Of a stretch of 64,000 nucleotides of DNA, positions 51,858-61,113 are shown piece by piece. Made by a program: the position numbers and the translations under genes. Position 1 is the stretch's first letter. Each line of letters begins with the position of its first letter. The stretch comes from an uncultured bacterium (GTDB taxonomy: Bacteria; Cyanobacteriota; Vampirovibrionia; Gastranaerophilales; Gastranaerophilaceae). The stretch is taken from NCBI GenBank assembly GCA_900547155.1, contig URFH01000006.1, positions 15,083 to 79,082 of the forward strand, written 5' to 3'. The notes under the pieces were generated by a model. That model worked only from the letters and a program-made list of their open reading frames with translations, made no database searches and was not told the DNA's origin.

Positions 51858-53129
51858 TTACTGTTCGTTGTATATGCTCAAATCCTCTGTAAGCTCAATA
51901 TAAACCGAATCATGCGTATCTGCTTTGTAAGCAAGCCCCGGAGTAACAAGTCCGGCAATCAACCCCACGCCGGCACCAACAGGCAGACCGATTGCTACGC
52001 CTGTGCCGTAATTGTGAGGGTTAGGGATAGAAGCAAAGCCCACGCTGGCGCCGGTACCAATAGCAGCGCCGCCTGCTGTATAGGCTGCGACTTTTCCGAT
52101 TGTTTTGAGCTTGCTGGCAGTCAAAACACCGTCATTATCAATAACGCGGCCGGCAACAGTAACATTTTGGCCGTTCGGAGTGGTCAAATCTTTGAAAGTC
52201 ACCGTAACTTTTGCGTTTTTGTTGAATTTTTTCTGAGGCTCAAGCGTTTGAACGTATCCTGCGAGAGTAGTGTTTGCAGGAACAACGAGGGTGCCTTCTT
52301 TTGTGAATACGTTGTCTTTAAAAGTAAAGTTTACGGCAGAACCTACGTCAGATTTGCTTGAATTGTATTTTTCAGCAAAATTTACTTTCAAAACATTGCC
52401 TGCGAGAATGATTTTTCTCATATTTGTGATTGTAACTTCATTTGTAGCCGCTTTATCACTAATATTGAGGTGTTCTGTGCCGAGGATTTCTTCTTTCGGC
52501 GGAACATATTCATCTTTAACCGCATTGAGTTTATTTTTCAATTTATAAAGAATTACAGCAGCTTCTGCTCTGTCGAGGTTTTTGTTCGGAAGCAGTTTTT
52601 GCGCGTCCGGATAGTTTACATAGATATCCAGTTCGATTGATTTAGCAAACTGGTTTTTAACCCATGCAGGAACATCTTTTGCGTCAGTAAACTGATTCAA
52701 AACATTAACATCTTTAACTTCGTCTTTAGTAATATGGCTGATGATGGAAGCGACTTCGGATTTTGTAATGTTCGCGTCCGGTCTGAAAGTGCCGTCAGGG
52801 TATCCGTAAATCAGCCCCATTGAATCAGATTTCAAAATGTCGTCATAGTAGGGTGATTCGGAGTTCACATCGCTGAATTTGTTTTCAACTGCGGACGCTT
52901 CAAGAGCATGCCCGAGCGCTCTGAGCAGCATTGAGTTAAATTCTGCTCTTTTTACCTCTTTTTCAGGCTGGAAAGAGCCGTCATCGTAAAGGCTGATAAT
53001 TCCGTCATTTACGCAGGACGAAATTTCTTTTTCAGCCCAAAATTCATCTGATACATCCGTTCCCACTGCCGCTAAAACATTTCCGGCGGTAAGAATGAAA
53101 ATCAATAAACCCGCTAAAAACTTTTTCAT
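51858..53129 (-). CDS. SLH-domain envelope protein with C-terminal glycine-zipper segment
   Basis: 423 residues with a signal peptide (1-20, MKKFLAGLLIFILTAGNVLA). Three SLH-type segments cover about 25-205: FWAEKEISSCVNDGIISLYD, YYDDILKSDSMGLIYGYPDG and WVKNQFAKSIELDIYVNYPD, each with the DGTFRPDANITKSE-type ending. A beta-rich middle follows (about 225-340). The C-terminus (about 345-400) is a Gly/Ala-rich segment with repeated GxxxG (AAYTAGGAAIGTGASVG). In cyanobacterial relatives SLH proteins bind the peptidoglycan at the outer membrane. A role in wall attachment or an outer-membrane complex is inferred. Confidence 0.85.
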   Translation of the reverse strand: MKKFLAGLLIFILTAGNVLAAVGTDVSDEFWAEKEISSCVNDGIISLYDDGSFQPEKEVKRAEFNSMLLRALGHALEASAVENKFSDVNSESPYYDDILKSDSMGLIYGYPDGTFRPDANITKSEVASIISHITKDEVKDVNVLNQFTDAKDVPAWVKNQFAKSIELDIYVNYPDAQKLLPNKNLDRAEAAVILYKLKNKLNAVKDEYVPPKEEILGTEHLNISDKAATNEVTITNMRKIILAGNVLKVNFAEKYNSSKSDVGSAVNFTFKDNVFTKEGTLVVPANTTLAGYVQTLEPQKKFNKNAKVTVTFKDLTTPNGQNVTVAGRVIDNDGVLTASKLKTIGKVAAYTAGGAAIGTGASVGFASIPNPHNYGTGVAIGLPVGAGVGLIAGLVTPGLAYKADTHDSVYIELTEDLSIYNEQ

Positions 53130-53271
53130 CTATTCATCTCCCTTAGTACTTAGTTTTCAAATATTACTTATAATAAGAATATCACCCCTGCGGCTTTTTG
53201 TAAACTTTTTTGAATTTTTGTGGATTTAGGCGCGAAAAGAGTGGGCTCGCAGGGCAAGAGAGCAGAAAATT

Positions 53272-53410
53272 CCCTCTCCGATGGGAGCGAATGCGAGCCG
53301 AGGCTGAAGCGATTCGCCTACGCGAATCGCATAATGCCGTTTAATGCGAACATTCAAGACAGAGGGTGCCCGAAGGGCGGGTGATGGCTTGCCCATTAGG
53401 GAAAAACAGG
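53272..53410. repeat. Interspersed repeat R, copy 1
   Basis: It begins CCCTCTCCGATGGGAGCGAA and continues with TGCGAGCCGAGG, TAATGCCGTTTAATGCGAAC, ATTCAAGACAGAGGGTGCCC and ends GGGAAAAACAG. The same ordered blocks occur at 55964-56138 and the beginning again at 63950. It contains GATTCGC-CTAC-GCGAATC, a 7-bp hairpin. It fills most of the 372-base gap between the SLH gene and holA; no gene is seen there. Confidence 0.85.
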
Positions 53411-53486
53411 CCTTGACCGAAATATCCGATTTCAAGACATCAAAACACAAAAGAAAACATCTCCCGCGCCCCCGACAGAAACATTG

Positions 53487-53495
53487 TGATACAAT
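53487..53495 (+). promoter_or_regulatory. Extended -10 box directly ahead of holA (possibly leaderless)
   Basis: TGATACAAT (TGn plus TACAAT at 53490-53495). The start site would fall about 53502, which is the A of the holA ATG. There is no ribosome-binding site before that ATG. Confidence 0.45.
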
Positions 53496-53501
53496 ATTCG
53501 T

Positions 53502-54476
53502 ATGCTAGATTTCTTTTTCGGACAGGAAGAATTTAATATTGAGGCGGAGCTGGAAAAACTCAAGGCCAAAACCGTTGATAAGGCGTTTTTGTCAACAAAT
53601 TACAAGGTAAAAGACAACCCTGCGCCGCAGGAAATCATTGAACTTTTGAGAACACCGCCGTTGATGTTCGGAAAAGTGCTCGCTGTCGTGAATTGCGAAA
53701 AATACTTTATCGACGCAGGAAAAGGCAAGGTAAATTTTGACGACAAAGAAATTGCAGCGCTCGAATCCGCACTGCAAACCGTCGCTGAATCGCTCCATGT
53801 GGTTTTTGTATGCAGAATTGAACGCGATAGCAGCAAAAAAATAGACACCAGAAGAAAACTCTACAAAACCATCGCAAAATACGCTAAACCAAAAGAATTT
53901 CCGGAGTTTAAAGCGTATCAGTCCGAATTGAGAACTTGGATTCAAAAACATGCCCGTACAAAAGACCTGATTATGAGCACGGATGTGATAAATTACCTGA
54001 TTGAGCGGCTGGGAACGAACCTGAGGGTTATGGATAACGAACTTGAAAAGTTAAAACTCCTGATTTATCCGGAAAAAACCGTTAAAAAAGAGGACATAAA
54101 AAAGATTTGCGCCCAAACGGAAAATATTTTTATAATGACGGATTATATCCTTGAGGGGCGCAGGGATTTGGCGCTTAACGAGTATCAAAAACTATGCGCG
54201 CAAAAACATTATCTTGAAATTCTTGCTGTTTTGCAGACGAATTTTTCAAGGCTGCTCAACATAAAAATCGATTCAATGAAAATGTCACCCTTTGAAATCG
54301 CCTCAAAACTGCATGTTCCGGAATTTATTGTAAAAAAACAGATGGCAAAACTTAAAGATGTTCCTCTGGAGCGGCTGATTCAGATAAAAAGCAATCTTTT
54401 GACCGCAGAAACAAGGATAAAAACGGGTGAAATCGGGTTTTACGACCTGCCTGTGGAAATGGCGGTGATGAGCTGA
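53502..54476 (+). CDS. holA: DNA polymerase III delta subunit
   Basis: 324 residues, MLDFFFGQEEFNIEAELEKL at the N-terminus (the usual F-x-G-x-[ED] beginning of HolA), an AAA-like domain with PPLMFGKVLAVVNCEKYF, and the C-terminal helical clamp-loader domain (VINYLIERLGTNLRVMDNEL, FIMTDYILEGRRDLALNEYQ). It opens the beta clamp in the loader complex. holB follows with a one-base overlap. Confidence 0.88.
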   Translation: MLDFFFGQEEFNIEAELEKLKAKTVDKAFLSTNYKVKDNPAPQEIIELLRTPPLMFGKVLAVVNCEKYFIDAGKGKVNFDDKEIAALESALQTVAESLHVVFVCRIERDSSKKIDTRRKLYKTIAKYAKPKEFPEFKAYQSELRTWIQKHARTKDLIMSTDVINYLIERLGTNLRVMDNELEKLKLLIYPEKTVKKEDIKKICAQTENIFIMTDYILEGRRDLALNEYQKLCAQKHYLEILAVLQTNFSRLLNIKIDSMKMSPFEIASKLHVPEFIVKKQMAKLKDVPLERLIQIKSNLLTAETRIKTGEIGFYDLPVEMAVMS

Positions 54477-55432
54477 TGTTTTCACCGGTTTTAAAAGAAA
54501 AATTTGAATATTTTACGAGATATTTTGAAAACGCCTTTGCAAAAGAATCGCGCAAAATCCCCCAGTCCATTATCCTTTACGGTCAGGACAACCTCGCCCA
54601 GTATTACCTTGCACAGGAGATTGCGCGGAACCTGAACTGCAAAGAGGGCGCCACGCCTGATTGCAGCTGCATAAATTGCAGCTGGATAAGGCACAATCAG
54701 CACCCCGCAGTCCTTACAATCTCCAAAAACGACAACAAATCCTCCGACGACACAACAAAAAAGGTTATTTCCGTCAGACAAATGCAATCCGTAAGCAACA
54801 GCCTGATAAACACCTCGGAATATTACAGAGTTTTTATCATTTGCGACTCGGAAAACCGTTTTTTAACAAAAGCACAGGAAGAACACCTCAAAGACTTTTC
54901 AAAACTGGGATTCAAGCTCCCGAACGAAGTAAACGACGGGCTCTGGTACCCGAAACCGCTCACAAGGGAAATTCTGCAAAGCGAAGCCTCAAATGCGCTT
55001 TTAAAATCCATTGAGGAGCCGCCTGAACACGTTTTGTTCATATTTTTGACCGAGGATAAGGAAGATTTGCTCGAAACTATTGTTTCAAGGTCGCAATGCT
55101 TCTATATTCCGTCGTTTTTGAACGAAAAATACGACACAGAGTTTTTTGAACCGATTCTGGCAGATTATCCTGCAATAAAAAAGTCACAGGTGCCAAAAAT
55201 TGCGCAGGCGTTTCTTGCGGCAAAAGAAGAATCGGGTTATGAAACAGATTACGCAATGGACTGCCTCCAGTATTATTTTGCACAACTTTTGAGGGCAAAT
55301 CTCGGCTCAAAACAGCTTGCTTTGAAGATAAAAAAAGATATTATGAAACTGCAAAAAGCAAAAAAACAGCTCGCTGCTTACGTAAAGCCGCAAATTGTGC
55401 TCGAAAACCTATTCTTTGAAATTGCGGGGTAA
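54476..55432 (+). CDS. holB: DNA polymerase III delta' subunit
   Basis: 318 residues. An AAA+ fold with a degenerate P-loop (ILYGQDNLAQYYLAQEIARN), the zinc-binding cysteines CKEGATPDCSCINC, then SEASNALLKSIEEPPEHVLF and TIVSRSQCFYIPSF (the SRC motif). Delta' is ATPase-deficient, consistent with the missing Lys in the P-loop. It overlaps holA by one base. Confidence 0.88.
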   Translation: MFSPVLKEKFEYFTRYFENAFAKESRKIPQSIILYGQDNLAQYYLAQEIARNLNCKEGATPDCSCINCSWIRHNQHPAVLTISKNDNKSSDDTTKKVISVRQMQSVSNSLINTSEYYRVFIICDSENRFLTKAQEEHLKDFSKLGFKLPNEVNDGLWYPKPLTREILQSEASNALLKSIEEPPEHVLFIFLTEDKEDLLETIVSRSQCFYIPSFLNEKYDTEFFEPILADYPAIKKSQVPKIAQAFLAAKEESGYETDYAMDCLQYYFAQLLRANLGSKQLALKIKKDIMKLQKAKKQLAAYVKPQIVLENLFFEIAG

Positions 55433-55437
55433 ATTTT

Positions 55438-55938
55438 ATGATAATGGACTGCAACCTCATAGCTTTGAACAACGCTGACGACATAATGCCCTACGGAACC
55501 TACAAATCCGGCGTCAAAGACGGTGAAAAGGGTTACGAAATCTATGCTTACCCCTCGACGAACTACCCGATTGTAAATATTCCTTATATTTTGAAAGATT
55601 TTGAGGACAATGTGCTGCCGCCGGGGCATTATCAGGTTGTGCTGGCGCCGACAAGGAAGTTTTTGTACCTTGTAGAATCCAATGAAATCAAGGCCTCAAT
55701 TCCGGTTGCAAAGCTGGTTGAAAAAATGGTAAGCGAGGAAGAAGAACGCGAAAAGCTGGAAAAAGCACAAAAAATCCGGAAAAAATATAAAAACAACCCC
55801 CGCAGGCGCCCGCGCGACAACTCGGAAAGGGAGATTCAGGCAGATATGTCGGCGAGTATAAAAGATTCGCATGAAAACTATTATATTTTGGAGTACAAAA
55901 ACGGAAATATTCAGGCGACGGGCTATATTATAAAATAA
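55438..55938 (+). CDS. Hypothetical protein, downstream of holB
   Basis: 166 residues, beginning MIMDCNLIALNNADDIMPYG. The first 95 residues look beta-rich (YPIVNIPYILKDFEDNVLPP, then GHYQVVLAPTRKFLYLVESN). A strongly charged Glu-then-Lys/Arg helix follows (EEEEREKLEKAQKIRKKYKN, then NPRRRPRDN), and the last 30 residues form another beta segment. No signal peptide and no known motif. It starts six bases after holB and is probably in the same unit. The tail could bind nucleic acid (inference). Confidence 0.7.
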   Translation: MIMDCNLIALNNADDIMPYGTYKSGVKDGEKGYEIYAYPSTNYPIVNIPYILKDFEDNVLPPGHYQVVLAPTRKFLYLVESNEIKASIPVAKLVEKMVSEEEEREKLEKAQKIRKKYKNNPRRRPRDNSEREIQADMSASIKDSHENYYILEYKNGNIQATGYIIK

Positions 55939-55963
55939 TTTCCTGATTAAAAGCCCCCTTTCA

Positions 55964-56138
55964 CCCTCTCCGATGGGAGCGAATGCGAGCCGAGGTTGAA
56001 GCGGTTCGCACTCTGCCGAACAAAACGATTAAGTATCGTTTTGTGAGAGGTAAGAATCGCGTAACGCCGTTTAACGCGAGCATTCAAGACAGAGGGTGCC
56101 CGCAGGGCGGGTGAGGGCTTGCCCGTAGGGAAAAACAG
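55964..56138. repeat. Interspersed repeat R, copy 2, with an internal 25-bp palindrome
   Basis: Same blocks as the copy at 53272-53410. Between the GCGGTTCGC and the CGCGTAACGCCG blocks it carries ACAAAACGAT-TAAGT-ATCGTTTTGT (56020-56044), a perfect 10-bp hairpin absent from copy 1. It fills the gap between the holB-linked gene and motA (55939-56273); the last 130 bases are AT-rich and must include the motA promoter. Confidence 0.85.
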
Positions 56139-56273
56139 AACCGGGGTAGAGGCATTAAAGAGCGCCGTGGCGAAGAGAAAAGCCTGCCAAATTCTAAAAT
56201 TTAAATTAAATGTATGATTTAAAAACTATCTTCGTATTATTTAATAGAAAATAAAGATTAGTATGGAGTAAAT

Positions 56274-57044
56274 ATGGATATCAGTTCGTTAATAGGAGCA
56301 ATAATCGGTGTAGTAAGTATTTTAATCGGTCAGGCGCTTGAGGGCGGAAACATCGGCCAGCTTTTGCAGATTACGGCTGCATTAATCGTTTTCGGCGGAA
56401 CAATTGGCGGCGTTGTTTTGAGCTTTTCAAAAGAAGACCTTATTGGCGCAATTATTGCTTTAAAGGATGTATTCCTTGATAAAAAAGTAGATTTTGACGA
56501 AACAATCGCAGAAATAATCAGATATGCGGTAAAAGGTAGAAAAGAAGGCGTAATCGCACTCGAAAAAGACGCAAAATACGCCTCCGACCCGCTGTTAATG
56601 CTGGGCTTGCAGGCAGTGAGCGACGGAACCGACCCCACGCTTGTGCGCCAGATGCTGGAAACACAAATGACACTGGAAGAAACTCAGGTCGCCGCCAGAG
56701 CAAAAGTCTGGGAATCAGCAGGCGGTTATTCACCGACAATTGGTATTATCGGTGCGGTTCTGGGGTTGATTCAGGTAATGCAGAACCTCTCCGACCCCTC
56801 AAAACTCGGTGCAGGTATTGCGGTTGCGTTTGTTGCTACGGTTTACGGCGTAGGCGCGGCAAACCTTTTCTATATTCCGTTCGGTTCAAAGATTAAAACA
56901 AAATTTAGAAAAGAATTGTTGAAAAAAGAAATGATTACAGAGGGAATTCTTGCAATTCAGGCCGGCGAAAGCCCTGCTTTGATAGAAAGAAAGCTCCAGT
57001 CTTTCATACTCAACAGCCACCTTAAAGAAATGGGTATAAAATAA
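56274..57044 (+). CDS. motA: Flagellar motor stator protein MotA
   Basis: 256 residues, GGAG before the ATG. Four membrane segments: SSLIGAIIGVVSILIGQALE, ITAALIVFGGTIGGVVLSF, YSPTIGIIGAVLGLIQVMQ and IAVAFVATVYGVGAANLFYI. The middle cytoplasmic loop is charged (KKVDFDETIAEIIRYAVKGR). The motif SAGGYSPTIGIIGAV is conserved in MotA (ESAGxxxPtxGIiGaVlG). It drives rotation using ion flow. It sits one base from motB. Confidence 0.94.
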   Translation: MDISSLIGAIIGVVSILIGQALEGGNIGQLLQITAALIVFGGTIGGVVLSFSKEDLIGAIIALKDVFLDKKVDFDETIAEIIRYAVKGRKEGVIALEKDAKYASDPLLMLGLQAVSDGTDPTLVRQMLETQMTLEETQVAARAKVWESAGGYSPTIGIIGAVLGLIQVMQNLSDPSKLGAGIAVAFVATVYGVGAANLFYIPFGSKIKTKFRKELLKKEMITEGILAIQAGESPALIERKLQSFILNSHLKEMGIK

Positions 57045-57045
57045 A

Positions 57046-58026
57046 ATGGCAAGGAAAAAACCACCTGAAGAACATGAAAACTTAGAACGCTGGATGGTTT
57101 CCTATGCAGATTTTTTGACGTTGCTGTTTGCGACGTTTGTTGTTTTGTATGCACTTTCGCAAATTAACCTTGAACAGTTCAAGGAGCTTCAACTTTCCAT
57201 AAAAAAAGCGTTCACAGCGCCCTCAATTATGCAGGGCGATGTCGGCGTTATGAATCAGGGGAAAAATATCATTGATAATTCCAATTCAAACGCAATGATT
57301 GACTCCCTTATGCTTGAATATGTCAGCCCGACTTATGAACAGGAATCTTTTGAAGAAATCAAAGAAGATATCGAGGCTTTAAATAAAACAGGCGAACTCG
57401 ACGGCGTAAATGCCACTATCGACGAACGCGGGCTTGTTATCAACATGAATGATGACGGAATTCTGTTTAAATCCGGCTCCGCAGACTTGAGCAATGCAGC
57501 CAGAAAGAAGCTGGATTTAATCGGGAAGCTGATTATCCAAAAATTCGCAATGCACCAGATAAGAATAGAAGGACATTCGGACAAAATCCCCTCCACAGGC
57601 AGATATCCGTCAAACTGGGAGCTTTCTTCCGCTCGTTCTTCATCAATCGCAAGATATCTCATAGGCAAATTTAAATTCTTGCCCGACCTGTTCACAGTCG
57701 TGGGTTACGCCGATACAAGACCCGTCATGCAAGGCAATTCGCCCGCAGCGCTGGCTAAAAACCGCCGCGTTGAAATCGTTGTTTTGAGAAATCAGGACAA
57801 ACGCAGCGAACTCAGTCAGGATTCGTTCATAAAAATGAACAAAACCCAGCAGCAGCAGCTTAGAAACGAACAAATTGAAGTCGTTGAATCAATGGACAAA
57901 GCAGAACTTCAAAAAATCGAAAACAAAATCAAACAACAGGAAGCCGTGATTAAAGAGCAGGAGCCCACACGCGGCACAGCGTCAGATTTCAGGACAGAAA
58001 CCGACAGATTGCGCGATATTCGTTAA
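57046..58026 (+). CDS. motB: Flagellar motor stator protein MotB
   Basis: 326 residues. One membrane segment near residues 19-40 (SYADFLTLLFATFVVLYALS) with the ion-carrying Asp22. A periplasmic plug region is followed by a C-terminal OmpA-like peptidoglycan-binding domain (about 155-255: IRIEGHSDKIPSTGRYPSNW, then ELSSARSSSIARYL and NRRVEIVVL). The last 60 residues are a Gln/Lys-rich coiled extension, longer than usual. It anchors the stator to the wall. Confidence 0.94.
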   Translation: MARKKPPEEHENLERWMVSYADFLTLLFATFVVLYALSQINLEQFKELQLSIKKAFTAPSIMQGDVGVMNQGKNIIDNSNSNAMIDSLMLEYVSPTYEQESFEEIKEDIEALNKTGELDGVNATIDERGLVINMNDDGILFKSGSADLSNAARKKLDLIGKLIIQKFAMHQIRIEGHSDKIPSTGRYPSNWELSSARSSSIARYLIGKFKFLPDLFTVVGYADTRPVMQGNSPAALAKNRRVEIVVLRNQDKRSELSQDSFIKMNKTQQQQLRNEQIEVVESMDKAELQKIENKIKQQEAVIKEQEPTRGTASDFRTETDRLRDIR

Positions 58027-58196
58027 TTTTAGCTATTAATCAACAGCAAAATTATTTGCAAATTATTATTTCCCGTTAAAATAAAGGGTTTATGGAAGCA
58101 TCATGTTTTCCGATTCCACATCCTATAAGAAAAGAGCAAGAATGTATAAGGCCCCGCACATTGAGAGTGCAGGTGCGAACGAAAAATGCGGAAATT

Positions 58197-60824
58197 TTAT
58201 CTATTTTTTCGTCCGATAGCCCATCTTAGCCCGAATGACAGCGAAACTCCGTTTCGACCGCCATTGTGAATCATTGCTTGCGCGTAGGCGGTGAGATTTT
58301 CGGTGGGCTGCCTTTGAACTCCGATTCCATACTGGACATAAGGGTCAATGCCGAGCGACGGAATTCGTAAATCATTTGCGGTTACTTTGGATTTGTCCAT
58401 GATGTTCCAGACAACCGAAAGTGCTATATATGGCTGCCAGCCGGACTTTGTATTTGCTATAAATTTAATTCCGGGTGCGAGTTGAAGCGCGTTCAGCGGG
58501 TTGGAATCTATTTTTACGCCTGCTGCGTTGATATAGTCAAAAGTGTTGAGGTATGTGTAAGAGATAAGGAAATTCGGCTGGACAATGAATTTTCCGCGTG
58601 CAAATTCAAAGTTGTAACCGGTTTTGTTGGCAATTCCGGCTGCGAAAATTGCAAAATTTTCACGTCCGTACATGGTATTTGCGTCGCCGGAGGAGGCATT
58701 TGCGGCTATTGTTGTGGCGTTGAAGAAGTTATTTTTGTAGAAAGTTGCGGCAGAGCCGAGTGAGCCGCCATTCTGGTAGGCATCGATGCCGGAGTAGCGT
58801 TGTGAGGAGCCGTTGTAGCCTATATATGTTGTAATCACGCGTTGCCAGCCATTCTTTAGGTCTTCAATTTCAGAATCATGCCCGATTATCGTCCCGTAGT
58901 TGATGTTGCTTACATCAACGCCGCCCGAGAGGGGTACGGACTCAAAGGAGGCGTAATTCTTGACCCAGAAAGCAGGTTTTTCCGGATTTGAGTATTTGTG
59001 GTTAAAGAATTTTGGGTTGTGGGAGCCCAAAAGGGTGATTTTGTTTTTATTTTTTATCGCCAGGCGTTTTGCGCGCGGAAAATTCATGTAATAATCCGAG
59101 TGGTTGAACGCATAGTTGTATGTTTGGAGCTGTGAGATATAGGTTCCTGCTGTTTGGGCGACTGAAGAGGCTAAAACAGCGGGGTTAAAGGAGCGGTTGA
59201 GTATAAAATTGCCGGTTGCGGAGTTATAGCTTATATCGTATTTATAAATTGGGTAGTAAGTTTCTCTTGAGCCGGAGTAGGTGACATTTTGCAAATAATT
59301 CGGGTTGGCGAAGTTGATTTCGGTAATTTGTTGTGTTGGTTCAGAGATTAGCCGGATATTGTCGATGATAATTGAGCCGGTTTGGGTTCCGTAGGTTTCT
59401 GCGGAGAGTTTTCCGGAGGTTTTATTTGCTCCATCGACCGCAACGGTGTTGATAATTATAGTGCCGGCGTTTGAGAGAGATTCAAACTTCACTTCATTTT
59501 CAAGAATGGCGATATTGAGTGTTCCGGAGTTCAGAGCTAGGGATTTTGATTGAGCGAAGTTTGCGGCGTTGTCAAGAAAGACGTTTGTGTCGTTGATTTG
59601 GATGTTTGCGTTGATGATTTCGTTGTTGAGCATGATTTTTGAAGATTTATCGCCGGTTAGGGCGAGGTTGTAAGCATAATCACGATTAACAGTTGAGCCG
59701 ATAACTGTTCCGCCGTCAATTTGGTCGTTGAAAGTGATTGTGCCGGAATTTGTTGCGTTGAGGGTTATTGTGGGGGTAGAATCTGCTTTTGTTGCAACAA
59801 AAATGGCATTCGGGATTTCGCCGCGGGAGTCTTTAGTGTAGTTGCCTGTGAATTCGATATTTTTATTGTCAGCAGCGATATTCAGGTCTTCTCTGGTATA
59901 GATTGCACCGCCGAGGGCTAATTGGCTGGTGGAATTGGTTTTAGCGCTGTTATTTATGAAAGAGGCGCTGATTTCGCCGATTATGCCTAAGTTGCAGATG
60001 GCTCCGCCTCTGGACAGTTGTTTACCACTCACAAAATTTCCAGCAAAAAGCCCTGCAATATTAGTAATGTTGCTATTACTATCACTATAAATAGCACCGC
60101 CATTTGTATTTGTATAATTGCCAATAAAATTTCCCTTTACTGATTCAATGGAGCGATTATTCCAAACAAAAATAGCTCCGCCGCCAAATGTATTAGAATA
60201 GCCAAGCGCAGAATTGCCAATAAAATTTCCGGCTATTTCTTTTATTCCGCCGCCAGCAGAAATAGCTCCACCGATAGCATAATGAGATTGGGAAATCACA
60301 GAATTGTTTATAAAATTGCCTTCAATAGAATCTGCACCTGCATTCGATATGTGGACAGCAGCACCGTGAACAAAACTGCTATTGGTTGTAGAAATCCCAA
60401 CAAAGTCACCTGTTACATTACCACCTGACATGAAACTTAAGACAGCAGTTTGACTATCAATAGCAATATCTATAAAATCTTTATCAGAATCACCAACGTC
60501 GATACTCATCGAGCCTGAAGAACATCGTGAACTGTCAATATAATACGCAAAATCGTGATTTTCCGCAGTTGCTTCGACCAAAACACCATTTCCGCCTGAT
60601 GAATCAAACCCAAAGTATAAAACATCGGTCGCATTGTCTTTATGGCCGTATTCGGGACTCACATAATCAGCGGGATTAAATGTATCCGCGGCAAACGCAG
60701 GCGCAGCAAGCATTAAAAAAGCCGTGGAAATAGCAACAAGCCCGTTTTTAAGGACTTTTCCGCTTATTCTAACGAAAAAGCGAAAATTTTGTATGTATTT
60801 AGCACAAAATATTCGGATATCCAA
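58197..60824 (-). CDS. Autotransporter / Pmp-like outer-membrane adhesin
   Basis: 875 residues starting at TTG 60824; no ATG is available before the hydrophobic signal, so the start is uncertain. A long N-terminal signal (about 1-46, GLVAISTAFLMLAAPAFAAD). A passenger of beta-helix type follows with repeated FxxN and GGAI (GNFIGNSALG, GGGAIFVWN, GNFIGNYTNTNGGAIYS, ASFINNSAK, GGAIYT), the signature of Chlamydia-type polymorphic membrane proteins (Chlam_PMP). From about residue 600 an autotransporter beta-barrel is indicated by KPAFWVKNYASFESVPLSGG and the C-terminal NGVSLSFGLRWAIGRKNR. Predicted to be displayed on the surface. It is preceded by an 11-C tract. Confidence 0.85.
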   Translation of the reverse strand: MDIRIFCAKYIQNFRFFVRISGKVLKNGLVAISTAFLMLAAPAFAADTFNPADYVSPEYGHKDNATDVLYFGFDSSGGNGVLVEATAENHDFAYYIDSSRCSSGSMSIDVGDSDKDFIDIAIDSQTAVLSFMSGGNVTGDFVGISTTNSSFVHGAAVHISNAGADSIEGNFINNSVISQSHYAIGGAISAGGGIKEIAGNFIGNSALGYSNTFGGGAIFVWNNRSIESVKGNFIGNYTNTNGGAIYSDSNSNITNIAGLFAGNFVSGKQLSRGGAICNLGIIGEISASFINNSAKTNSTSQLALGGAIYTREDLNIAADNKNIEFTGNYTKDSRGEIPNAIFVATKADSTPTITLNATNSGTITFNDQIDGGTVIGSTVNRDYAYNLALTGDKSSKIMLNNEIINANIQINDTNVFLDNAANFAQSKSLALNSGTLNIAILENEVKFESLSNAGTIIINTVAVDGANKTSGKLSAETYGTQTGSIIIDNIRLISEPTQQITEINFANPNYLQNVTYSGSRETYYPIYKYDISYNSATGNFILNRSFNPAVLASSVAQTAGTYISQLQTYNYAFNHSDYYMNFPRAKRLAIKNKNKITLLGSHNPKFFNHKYSNPEKPAFWVKNYASFESVPLSGGVDVSNINYGTIIGHDSEIEDLKNGWQRVITTYIGYNGSSQRYSGIDAYQNGGSLGSAATFYKNNFFNATTIAANASSGDANTMYGRENFAIFAAGIANKTGYNFEFARGKFIVQPNFLISYTYLNTFDYINAAGVKIDSNPLNALQLAPGIKFIANTKSGWQPYIALSVVWNIMDKSKVTANDLRIPSLGIDPYVQYGIGVQRQPTENLTAYAQAMIHNGGRNGVSLSFGLRWAIGRKNR

Positions 60825-60926
60825 AATTTTTTCGTTTACACGAATTTTTGAGCCTGATTTGTCTAAAATGGATAAATAACAAGGATTTTCAGGGTTAGAT
60901 AAGGCGCAAACCCTTATTCTGACAGC

Positions 60927-60937
60927 CCCCCCCCCCC
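60927..60937. repeat. Homopolymeric tract of 11 C upstream of the autotransporter
   Basis: On the coding strand this is 11 G, about 102 bases ahead of the TTG start. An in-frame stop (TAA at 60900-60902 on the minus strand) separates it from the autotransporter frame, so length changes would act on transcription, not translation. Homopolymers of this length are slippage-prone. The 289-base gap 60825-61113 is otherwise AT-rich. Confidence 0.7.
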
Positions 60938-61113
60938 ATGGGCGTTATCCCTTTATTAGCAAGGGTTTTAGGGGTTATTATTTTATCCATCTTTTTACAA
61001 ACTCCTATATTTTTCTTAGTTCCGCAACAAATAAAAATGGCCTATGGCCTATATTTATTTAATGCCCATTTTTTCATTTTTTAAACCTGCATTTGATGGA
61101 ATTTAACAATTTT

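Noticed and set aside
53226..53450. 74-codon minus-strand frame between the SLH gene and holA
   Set aside because: It lies in repeat R, whose blocks recur elsewhere, and has no ribosome-binding site.
60902..60939. Translational phase variation of the autotransporter by poly-C
   Set aside because: A TAA in the gene's frame at 60900-60902 separates the tract from the coding start in any tract length.
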